Part shown: positions 19,054 to 25,380 of the stretch, one piece after another
Layout: each line of letters opens with the position of its first letter
Position numbering within the stretch: the stretch's first letter is position 1
From: Paraburkholderia kururiensis
GTDB taxonomy: Bacteria > Pseudomonadota > Gammaproteobacteria > Burkholderiales > Burkholderiaceae
Reading direction: 5' to 3'
DNA length: 64,000 bases
NCBI RefSeq assembly: GCF_034424375.1
Contig: NZ_CP139965.1
Span: forward strand, 4,774,001 to 4,838,000
Program-made: the position numbers and the translations under genes
The notes under the pieces: model-generated
What the model was told of the DNA's origin: nothing
The model's input: only the letters and a program-made list of their open reading frames with translations
Databases searched by the model: none

Positions 19054-20136
19054 TCAGAGCGGGTTCGGCAGCGCGTTGGCCGGCAAGAGGGGAGGCGTGT
19101 CGAGCAGGGCGGCTTTCGCGGCCAGGAGCCCGTTTTCATCGGTTTCGAAGCGTCGCAACCAGGCGGCCGTCGACTGGCGGGTGTTGTAGACGGGAGCGCC
19201 CGCGTTGACGGTGCCGCGTTGGAGGATGTCCATGTCCTCCGCGCGAACCGCGCGAAGGGCGTGGTCGAGGACGACGTAGGCGGGCGGCGGGACCGGGGGC
19301 TTGTCCTCGCTGTCGGAGATGCCCGACTCGGGCAGGACGCCCGCGCGAATGACGATTCCCGCGCCATAATCGCCGATCGAATACCAGCTCGGCGGGAGCT
19401 CCGCGCGCAGCGCCGCGACGCCGCCGACCTCGGCGAGCATCGGCTTGCCAAGCGCGGTGAGCCAGTTGACGGTCTTGATCTTTCCTTTCAGGTCTCGAAC
19501 GGAATTGAACTCGGGCCGGCCGACATCCATGCCCGGCATGATTTGAGAAATCCAGTATTCCGTCGGCTCGTTCGGCTCGGCCTCAGTTGGAGAGAGGTTG
19601 ACCGCGCATCCGGCTTGGCCGTGAACGGCGCTCAATCGACGCGCCGCGTCGAAGAACAGCTTCGCGAAGGCGTCCGGGTTCTCCTGGACGGCGACGACAG
19701 GCCACGAGAACGCCATCGAGTTGAGCCCCCGCGTGCCCATCTTCTCCTGCCATTGGCGCAGGCCCGTGACCTCGAACTTGAACAGGCTCGCGTCCGACGC
19801 TCGCCCTCCGCCGACGTAGCAGAAGTCGAAGCGATCCTCCGGACCGAGGCTCGCGGCGATCGCTCGCATGGGCTTGGCCTTGTCGAACGCTTGCGCGGCC
19901 TTCCCGTTGTTCCACAAAAACGTCAGCTTGCAGCCTGGCGACGCGCAGTAGTCTTCGAAGCAATCGACGATCGCCTCCCGAACGGCGGCGTCGAACGCGC
20001 GCTCGAAATAGAGCGAGGCGCGGACGACAACCGCCGCGCCAATGCCGTCGTGCGCGTAGCGCGGCTCCAACAGCGCGTTTTGCACCAAGGCCTTTCCTTG
20101 GTTGGCCTTGGCCCAGTCGAGAAAATTCTTGTCCAT
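19054..20136 (-). CDS. DUF3396 type VI immunity family protein
   Basis: A 360-residue soluble protein of the DUF3396 family, which is repeatedly found as the immunity gene beside type VI effectors. Supporting segments are VVVRASLYFERAFDAAVREA, the central FSWPVVAVQENPDAFAKLFF, the aromatic-rich WISQIMPGMDV, the KTVNWLTALG segment and the closing VYNTRQSTAAWLRRFETDE. No signal peptide is visible, so it would act in the cytoplasm, which fits a nuclease target. It starts 27 bases after the nuclease gene and is last in a three-gene operon with the PAAR protein. It most likely binds and blocks the VRR-NUC toxin; that pairing is inferred from position. Confidence 0.82.
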   Translation of the reverse strand: MDKNFLDWAKANQGKALVQNALLEPRYAHDGIGAAVVVRASLYFERAFDAAVREAIVDCFEDYCASPGCKLTFLWNNGKAAQAFDKAKPMRAIAASLGPEDRFDFCYVGGGRASDASLFKFEVTGLRQWQEKMGTRGLNSMAFSWPVVAVQENPDAFAKLFFDAARRLSAVHGQAGCAVNLSPTEAEPNEPTEYWISQIMPGMDVGRPEFNSVRDLKGKIKTVNWLTALGKPMLAEVGGVAALRAELPPSWYSIGDYGAGIVIRAGVLPESGISDSEDKPPVPPPAYVVLDHALRAVRAEDMDILQRGTVNAGAPVYNTRQSTAAWLRRFETDENGLLAAKAALLDTPPLLPANALPNPL

Positions 20137-20163
20137 TGTCGTGTCGATGCCGGCGAACCTGAA

Positions 20164-20898
20164 TTATGGAACGGGAATGGGCGCGGGAGGCATCGGCAAT
20201 CCGCCGAAGCCCGGCGGCGACGCGGGGCCTTGGCCCATCATCTGGCGCAGCGAGCGCCCCAGTCCCGACAGCGCCTCGGAGAGGGCGCGGACGGGACTCT
20301 CGCCTCCGTCGTCGTCCGAGCAGTCGCAGTCGCCCGGCCCCATGGTCGCGACTTTGTTGGGGGAGCCGGCGATCCGCGCGTAGTCGTCCTCCTGCTCAGG
20401 GTCTTTGGTTTGCGGCGGGAACTTGATCTCGACCACGCCCTTGATGTTGTCCTGGGTCGGCGGGAGCGAGCCGTCCTTGACGATGACGACGTCCGGGCGC
20501 CGCACGGCGTTGCTGCCGGAGGGGTAGGCGTCCTGGCCGCCCGGCCAATATTTGGCGATCCAGCCTGGCAAGTAAGGGTGCGCCTCGGTCGGCGACGCGG
20601 AGCGCATGATCGGCGCGGGCGGCCATCGCGACATGTCGTAGTTCACTTCCGATTTGTAGGGGCTCTGCCAGCCCATCGAACGGTCGACGTCGCGCAGGTT
20701 CCTCGACACGCATTGCTGCCTGAGGCTTTGCCCGGCGGCCCCGGTGTCGGGCTCGCGGTTGCAGACGCAGATGGCTTTGCAGATGACCTTCTTGTCGGCC
20801 GGGTCGGGGAACGCCGGCCGCAGTTGGACCGGCGTCGTTTGGCCGCCGCCGGTCAAGCCGCCAGACCCCGAGCCCGTCCCGTAGCCGGGGCCGCTCAC
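20164..20898 (-). CDS. VRR-NUC nuclease, probable type VI effector
   Basis: A 244-residue protein with a Gly/Ser-rich N-terminus and a VRR-NUC nuclease core of PD-(D/E)XK type: RRPDVVIVKDG (Asp136) and IKGVVEIKFPPQ (Glu157, Lys159) followed by QEDDYARIAG. Several Cys lie at 40-63 (CKAICVC and later), suggesting a metal or disulfide site. The last 60 residues are Pro/Gly/Asp-rich and disordered-looking. Family members such as TseV are DNA-damaging type VI effectors. Its ATG overlaps the stop of the PAAR gene (ATGA), so carrier and toxin are coupled; the DUF3396 gene follows. No signal peptide is seen. Confidence 0.82.
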   Translation of the reverse strand: MSGPGYGTGSGSGGLTGGGQTTPVQLRPAFPDPADKKVICKAICVCNREPDTGAAGQSLRQQCVSRNLRDVDRSMGWQSPYKSEVNYDMSRWPPAPIMRSASPTEAHPYLPGWIAKYWPGGQDAYPSGSNAVRRPDVVIVKDGSLPPTQDNIKGVVEIKFPPQTKDPEQEDDYARIAGSPNKVATMGPGDCDCSDDDGGESPVRALSEALSGLGRSLRQMMGQGPASPPGFGGLPMPPAPIPVP

Positions 20899-21434
20899 GC
20901 GTCGTCCTCAAAGCCCGTCGACTGCGTCGACTCCGACGAGAACCGCAGCGACGCGGGCGAGTCGGCTTCGTGCCACTGCGTGTAGCCGCTCGCGTCGGTC
21001 TGGCCGGAGAGCTTTTGCCCGTCGGCCGTGTGCAGCGTGTATGGATGGTTCGCGATTGGCTTGCCGGTCGTTTCGTCTAGGACCTGGAACCGGCCGCGGT
21101 AAGGGCCAGAGGTGTCGCCTGCCGTCTGATGGTTGGCGATCGGGCCAGCGTGCCCGCCCGGCCCGCTGGTGGGCTGCGCCGTGGCGCTGGATTGCGACGC
21201 GATCAATGTGGCGCCGCAAGCCGTCTTGTCGCCCTCAAAGGCTGGCGGCTTGCCGTCCATGGTCATCCCGCGCGGCAAGATTTGGACGATCGGATAGACG
21301 CCGCCGCATTTCGGGCACGAGACCATGTCTCCCAAGCGGGCGACGGGTTTGCCGTCGACTTTGCTGAGAGGAGAGCAGGCGAGCACTCGGCCGCCGTGGT
21401 CCGTCGTGTCGCCTTTGCGAATAAAAGCGCTCAT
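20895..21434 (-). CDS. PAAR domain protein, type VI spike tip carrier
   Basis: A 179-residue protein with a PAAR domain at residues about 1-85: GDTTDHGGRVLACSP, KPVARLGDMVSCPKCGG and KPPAFEGDKTACGA, the tip-forming, zinc-binding fold that caps VgrG. From about 110 a small beta-rich extension (YRGRFQVLDETTGKPIANH, then GQTDASGYTQWHEAD) of a kind found between PAAR and effector follows. The nuclease is a separate, overlapping gene, so it may be carried non-covalently on this extension. No vgrG, adaptor or core tss genes are in the window, so the secretion machine must be elsewhere. Confidence 0.88.
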   Translation of the reverse strand: MSAFIRKGDTTDHGGRVLACSPLSKVDGKPVARLGDMVSCPKCGGVYPIVQILPRGMTMDGKPPAFEGDKTACGATLIASQSSATAQPTSGPGGHAGPIANHQTAGDTSGPYRGRFQVLDETTGKPIANHPYTLHTADGQKLSGQTDASGYTQWHEADSPASLRFSSESTQSTGFEDDA

Positions 21435-21563
21435 TGGTTTTCACGGAGATTAAAAAAACGCCGCCTATTTTGCCAAATCATCTGATGAAACGAAAGCATT
21501 GGGCAAAACGCGGCATCTGCGCAAATGCGTTGATTTGGAAATCGGGTGAAAGCGTTGAATCAA

Positions 21564-21594
21564 ACAAAAGGGAGAGCCCGATTCAGGCTCCCCC
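21564..21594 (-). terminator. rho-independent terminator
   Basis: On the minus strand a GGGAGCC / GGGCTCTCCC hairpin (21570-21594) with a six-base loop is followed by TTTTGTTTG. It lies 58 bases after the small DUF2188-like gene and before the PAAR operon promoter. Confidence 0.65.
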
Positions 21595-21651
21595 TTAAAA
21601 TGGCGGACGGAAAACGTTGACGCGCTTTATGTCGCGTCGGTCGTGATGGCG

Positions 21652-21867
21652 TCAAGCCGCACGCCACTGGTCAGGTTTCCCTTTGTTGGTTTCACGAACC
21701 CGGGAGACAAGCGGTCTGTGTCCAAGCCTCTTGGCGGCGGCTATGGCTTCCTCTTGCGTTGGGTAGATCGTGTCGGTCACAGGTCGGTCGTTCTCGTATT
21801 CCAGTTTATAACCGCTGATGTGCCCGTGATGGCCTTTGGGCTGCGGCTCGACATATACGTTTGGCAT
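21652..21867 (-). CDS. small DUF2188-like protein
   Basis: A 71-residue protein, MPNVYVEPQPKGHHGHISGY at the start, with the pattern TQEEAIAAAKRLGHRP and a C-terminus RVRETNKGKPDQWRAA that is common in small DUF2188-type proteins with a beta-alpha fold. GAGGGAA stands at a proper distance before the ATG. Function unknown; such genes are often found on phages and islands. Confidence 0.65.
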   Translation of the reverse strand: MPNVYVEPQPKGHHGHISGYKLEYENDRPVTDTIYPTQEEAIAAAKRLGHRPLVSRVRETNKGKPDQWRAA

Positions 21868-22285
21868 AATTTCCCTCGGTGGATTGATTTATGGTCGAAG
21901 GGTGAAACCCTTCGAATGGCATATTTATCCCGAATCGGAAAAAACGCAACCGCACCCACGCGGAGTCGGTCATTTTGTCGTATTCGGAGAATAAAGCCCC
22001 GGGCAGTGACCGCGCAGCAAAACATGACAACCTCGAAGAACCATTTTTAAAAGGCCACGGCATCGCGCAGCTTGACCACGCACGGTCGCTAAAACGGCTT
22101 GTCGCATCTGTCGTTGGACACGGCAAGCGCCAGCCTGATTTCGCTGCGGTTTCGCACGGCGTTGGGGATGACCCGAAACGGCCGGGCGGAATCGGCGACG
22201 GCTCAATGCCTGTTGCAGGCCGCGCTGCTGACCGGCTTGTTTCAGACGGCTAGTCTCGGAAGATCGAGCTGGCGCGGGCGCCGTC

Positions 22286-22410
22286 TTTTGGGTTTATCGA
22301 CCGGGGCACGAGCAGGGCGACTGGACCTTTCCCACGGATCTTGTGGGCCGCTTTGCGGCGTTGGTCAACGAGCATGACTGCCAACTCTGCGAAGCGCGGA
22401 TGGGCTCGTC
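22286..22410 (+). pseudogene. fragment of a decayed coding sequence
   Basis: About 40 codons translate to a protein-like string (FWVYRPGHEQGDW, then TFPTDLVGRFAALVNEHDC) with a Trp/Tyr/His-rich composition unlike random frames of this GC content. Neither a start nor a continuation survives. I cannot name the family; an immunity-type or DUF4279-like protein is only a guess. Confidence 0.3.
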
Positions 22411-22577
22411 ATCGAGGCGGCCGACTGGAAGGCGCATGACGAAGGCGCGCTCGCCGTCTAGGATTTGTCGGCGAGGGAGCGGGAGTGAACCGGCGGGGCC
22501 AGCAGCGAGCCGCAACTCGTTACGGAGGGAGCGTTTTGCATCGCGGTGCGATCCGGCCACGTTGTCGAATGACTCCC

Positions 22578-22650
22578 TTCTAAAATTTCGTTGACGTTTT
22601 CTAGAATTTGCACAAAAATCCGGTTGACGTTCTTCCCGATATGCACATTC
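22578..22650 (+). promoter_or_regulatory. direct repeats before the XRE-ImmA operon
   Basis: TTCTAAAATTT (22578-22588) recurs as TTCTAGAATTT (22599-22609), exactly 21 bases on. TTGACGTT occurs at 22591 and again at 22624. The repeats end 17 bases before the first gene of the operon, where an autoregulating XRE protein would bind. The TTGACG elements could be -35 boxes; no good -10 is seen. Confidence 0.4.
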
Positions 22651-22666
22651 AAGAAACGGCGTTCAA

Positions 22667-23263
22667 ATGTCCCTTCCTCTTCCCGAAGCGTTTCACCCGG
22701 CGCTGAGCGCCGATCGCTTGTCTGTCATTGCGTCCATTCTCATCGCTGAGCACTTCTCGACGGCCACGGCGCTGCAAAGCGACTACGACGACGGCTACAC
22801 GCGGGGCTGCACTCGTTTTGGCCGCCAACGGAACCGACTCAAATCGACGGCGCTGTCAGGCGAATACGACTGGTTGGATCTGCGCCATGGCGGCAACGAC
22901 CTGGTCTTCACAATCGGCGGCATTCCTTGCCGCTTCGCCGCAGACGATCCGGCCAATCCCACCAAGCCCGCCGTTCTTGACGCCACGCCGATTCAGCAGG
23001 GTTTCTTTGGGGAGGTTGAAAGCGGCGTGCCCTGCAAGTTCTGCTTTGTGCTTGACGGCGGCTACGCCGAGGCGGACGACCCGCGCGTCGTCTTCCTGGG
23101 GGAAGACTCTGCGGGCGTCGTGAAGTGCAAGTGGGTGTCGGACACTGCGCGCGCGCTGCATCCAGTTGTCGCCAACACACCGCCGCCGAAAGACATGGGC
23201 AAGCCGCGCGTCACGCCCAAGCGTCCCGACGCGGGCGACGAAGACGCCACTGTCACGCCATGA
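22667..23263 (+). CDS. unknown protein coupled to XRE-ImmA/IrrE
   Basis: A 198-residue soluble protein I do not recognise. It has a mixed alpha/beta look: a helical start (ADRLSVIASILIAEHFST), an aromatic/Arg-rich middle (SDYDDGYTRGCTRFGRQRNR), a beta-rich core (DLVFTIGGIPCRFAADDPA, then CKFCFVLDGGYAEADDPRVV) and a disordered Pro/Lys/Asp tail. Its stop overlaps the next start (ATGA), so both proteins are made together. No signal peptide or membrane helix is visible. In operons with HTH-ImmA/IrrE proteins the partner is commonly a toxin or the protease substrate; that role here is inference. Confidence 0.65.
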   Translation: MSLPLPEAFHPALSADRLSVIASILIAEHFSTATALQSDYDDGYTRGCTRFGRQRNRLKSTALSGEYDWLDLRHGGNDLVFTIGGIPCRFAADDPANPTKPAVLDATPIQQGFFGEVESGVPCKFCFVLDGGYAEADDPRVVFLGEDSAGVVKCKWVSDTARALHPVVANTPPPKDMGKPRVTPKRPDAGDEDATVTP

Positions 23264-24390
23264 TGTTCATCGGGTCCAACCTGCGCACGGCGCGTCTATT
23301 CCACGGGTTGTCCCTGCAAGAGCTGGGAGAGCGGATTGACCGCTCAAAACAGTTTCTTAGCCGCATCGAGGCGGGCGTCGACGCGCCGACGCCCGCGCTC
23401 GTCGACGCTTTCTGCTCCGAGCTGAAAGTCCTGCCCGAGTTTTTCACGGAGCCGGACCCCATGCCGATCGCGGACGAGCAGTGTCATTTCCGCAAGCAGC
23501 TCACGACAAAGGTGGCGCTGCGGCAAGTGGCGCGAGCGAAGGGCGAGATGTTGAAGCGGATGGTCAACGCGCTTGAAGAACATCTTGATTTGCCGAAATA
23601 CAACTTCGACGAGGGCGATGGCTCGTCGGCGGATTCGATTGAGCGCGCCGCTGAGCGGGCTCGCGCTCATTGGGACCTCGGGCTTGGCCCAATTCAGAAC
23701 ATGACCCGCGTTGCGGAGAACGCGGGAGCGGTCGTGGTTCCGCTGAACGGGTTGGCCTCGGAGATCGACGCGATTTCGTTCGCCACCCGCAGGCCGGTTA
23801 TCGGGGTGAATCCGGAGGGCCGTTCGGCTTGCAGAACGCGCTTCGGCATCGCGCACGAAGTTGGGCACTTCTTTTTGCACGTTGGAGTGCAGACGGGCGA
23901 CAAACTGACGGAGTCCCAGGCAAATCGGTTTGCCAGTTCGTTTCTCATGCCCGGGCGGTATTTCGCCCCGGAGTGCCGCGCTGCGTTGCGAGGGAGCCGA
24001 TTGAATTGGGCGGCGTTGTCCGAGATCAAGATGAGATGGGGCGTTTCGAAGGCGGCCGCGCTCTACCGGGGAAGGCAACTGGGTGTCTTTTCCGATGAGC
24101 AATACAGGAGCGGCGTCATCGGGTTGACCCGGCACGGCGAAGCGAGAGTCGAGGTGGAGGACGCGAAGATGCAGCCAGAGCAACCGGAGTTGGTGGTCGA
24201 CAGCGTTGAGGTGTTGCGCGACTCCTTTGGCATTTCACAGGAAGACATCGCGCGTCAGATGCGCGTCGACCCTGTGCTTCTTCGCGAGCTTCTTTCGAAC
24301 CAGGCGGGAGCGATTGAGACGCCAGCCACGAACGTTGTGCGGTTTCCGATAAGCAGAGCCCAGCGCCCATTGCGGACAGTGGATCGTTGA
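23260..24390 (+). CDS. XRE-HTH / ImmA-IrrE metalloprotease
   Basis: A 376-residue protein: an N-terminal XRE helix-turn-helix (residues 7-62, NLRTARLFHGLSLQELGERI then FLSRIEAG), a linker, and an ImmA/IrrE zinc protease domain with HEVGH at 199-203 and the third-ligand segment ESQANRFASSFLMPG (Glu218). A C-terminal part (about 310-350) with ISQEDIARQMRV looks like a second small HTH. Such proteins sense DNA damage or foreign DNA and cleave a repressor or partner; RosmerTA-type and ImmA-type systems are known relatives. The first ATG (23260) overlaps the stop of the unknown partner gene; ATG 23263 is the alternative. Confidence 0.85.
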   Translation: MMFIGSNLRTARLFHGLSLQELGERIDRSKQFLSRIEAGVDAPTPALVDAFCSELKVLPEFFTEPDPMPIADEQCHFRKQLTTKVALRQVARAKGEMLKRMVNALEEHLDLPKYNFDEGDGSSADSIERAAERARAHWDLGLGPIQNMTRVAENAGAVVVPLNGLASEIDAISFATRRPVIGVNPEGRSACRTRFGIAHEVGHFFLHVGVQTGDKLTESQANRFASSFLMPGRYFAPECRAALRGSRLNWAALSEIKMRWGVSKAAALYRGRQLGVFSDEQYRSGVIGLTRHGEARVEVEDAKMQPEQPELVVDSVEVLRDSFGISQEDIARQMRVDPVLLRELLSNQAGAIETPATNVVRFPISRAQRPLRTVDR

Positions 24391-24520
24391 GAGTCGGCCA
24401 CCTGAGAACGGGGGCGGCGCTCGCGATTTCGCGTTTGGCGATCGGTCGCCCCTGTCTGCCTGGCTCGCTTGTCGACGTCGGACATATTAATCAGACGAAT
24501 AGAAGAACGACTATCGCGCC

Positions 24521-25072
24521 TTATTTGGCTTGGTCGCCTGCTGGCATTGCTTGGGCTGCGGCTGCTTGGGCTGTGCCAGAGGACTGTTGCTGCGCGTATC
24601 CGCCGTATCCCGCCTCAAGGGCGGCGAAATCGCAGCTGATAGAGGCGAAGAACTTATGCGACTTTTCTGTGATCAGTTTGTGCAGGGCTCGCGCGCGAGC
24701 CCTTATCTGATCTTGATTGGATTTGATGAAGGCTAGTTGAAGGTTTAGCATGCGCCTGTAACGCGCCTCCTGCGCGGTGAAATCAACCTTCGTGATCTCA
24801 GAATCCAAAATCGGGAACATGTTGTTGATCGCGACCATGCCCAACTTATTGTTTGGGTCCCCTTTTTCATGCAATTTGAATATGGTCGGGGTCGACGGGT
24901 TAATTCGATCTTGTTTCATTTTGTAGGAGGTGAGCGGTGCCAAATATTTGTGCCCTTCCACCTCCAATATGACCCCAATATATGGTCTTTTCTCCGAGTA
25001 ATTGTCTGGAACTTTATTGTCGATGGCCTTCAAGTAGGCGATATATGCGTCGCTGACCGTGTAAAATTCCAT
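24521..25072 (-). CDS. toxN: ToxN/AbiQ-type endoribonuclease, type III toxin
   Basis: A 183-residue protein matching ToxN: FYTVSDAYIAYLKAIDNKVP, then YIGVILEVEGHKYLAPLTSY with the active-site segment Thr48-Ser49 and Lys51 (the TSxK of ToxN), IFKLHEKGDPNNKLGMVAIN, and the helical RRMLNLQLAFIKSNQDQI. Type III toxins cut RNA in A-rich sites and are held inactive by their own processed repeat RNA. Usual family length is about 165-175; here a Gln/Ala-rich tail (residues about 155-183) is added. GGGG precedes the ATG at 25072. The repeat array, terminator and promoter lie directly upstream on the same strand. It is visibly A+T-rich with AAA/ATA/TTA codons, unlike the core genome. Confidence 0.9.
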   Translation of the reverse strand: MEFYTVSDAYIAYLKAIDNKVPDNYSEKRPYIGVILEVEGHKYLAPLTSYKMKQDRINPSTPTIFKLHEKGDPNNKLGMVAINNMFPILDSEITKVDFTAQEARYRRMLNLQLAFIKSNQDQIRARARALHKLITEKSHKFFASISCDFAALEAGYGGYAQQQSSGTAQAAAAQAMPAGDQAK

Positions 25073-25090
25073 TTTGTCCCCGGAACAAAC

Positions 25091-25118
25091 AAAAAAAAGT
25101 GGCCCATTGGGCCACTTT
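25091..25118 (-). terminator. terminator between toxI array and toxN
   Basis: On the minus strand AGTGGCCC-AAT-GGGCCACT (25098-25116, extended by A-T pairs) is followed by eight Ts (25091-25098). In known ToxIN loci a terminator at this place keeps the RNA antitoxin in excess over toxin mRNA; partial read-through makes toxN. Confidence 0.9.
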
Positions 25119-25295
25119 CCTCTCGCTGAGAAGGCAACGAGAACCTTTTTTTCACGTTCGCACTTTCGGCGGCGAAACGCCCTTTTTTCACGTTCGCATT
25201 TTACGGCAGCGAAACACCCTTTTTTCACGTTCGCATTTTACGGCAGCGAAACACCCTTTTTTCACTCCCGCACTTGAGGCGGCGGAACACCTTTG
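25119..25295 (-). ncRNA. toxI: ToxI antitoxin RNA precursor
   Basis: The predicted transcript begins near 25295, seven bases after the -10 box, crosses the whole repeat array and ends at the terminator before toxN. In the RNA each repeat has a G/C-rich part beginning near GUUUCGC and ends in a GUGAAAAAAGGG-like A-run. ToxN enzymes cut their own precursor at A-rich positions, so the run is the likely cleavage site and the processed unit is about 36-37 nt, the usual ToxI size. RNA folding into a pseudoknot was not tested. Confidence 0.85.
25144..25289 (-). repeat. ToxI tandem repeat array, four full units
   Basis: Full units lie at 25144-25179 (36 nt), 25180-25216 (37), 25217-25253 (37) and 25254-25289 (36), with no spacers. 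The two central units are identical; the outer two differ by substitutions and one-base gaps. A further decayed half unit (about 25119-25143) joins the array to the terminator. All share a poly-A run (poly-T on the plus strand) at the same place. Confidence 0.92.
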
Positions 25296-25301
25296 CTGGT
25301 A

Positions 25302-25330
25302 ATAGTAAGCCCCCCCGGGGGCTATGTCAA
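25302..25330 (-). promoter_or_regulatory. sigma70 promoter of toxI
   Basis: On the minus strand -35 TTGACA (25325-25330) and -10 TACTAT (25302-25307) are separated by exactly 17 bases. Start would fall near 25295, just before the first repeat. The spacer is almost wholly a CCCCC/GGGGG palindrome. Confidence 0.85.
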
Positions 25331-25380
25331 CCTGCGCAATCGCTCAGCCGCCAGGCGATCCTAAGCATGGCTTCGTTCGC

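Larger units (their letters stand above)
21868..22666. other. 799-base stretch without an intact gene, decayed DNA
   Basis: No ORF here has a full-length protein look. The frame around 22286-22400 reads FWVYRPGHEQGDWTFPTDLV and then RFAALVNEHDCQLC before losing coherence, which looks like a fragment of a real protein that has decayed. Frames before and after carry stops and shifts. The last 90 bases are A+T-rich and hold the repeats listed at 22578-22650. Confidence 0.4.

Noticed and set aside
25144..25289. The repeat array looks at first like a CRISPR array (36-37 base repeats).
   Set aside because: The units follow one another with no spacers, no cas genes are near, and a ToxN gene with promoter and terminator fits a type III toxin-antitoxin RNA.
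25074..25302. Open frames on the plus strand through the repeats, and the minus-strand extension of toxN to 25228.
   Set aside because: They are translations of the 36-37 nt repeats; toxN begins at 25072 by family match and ribosome site.
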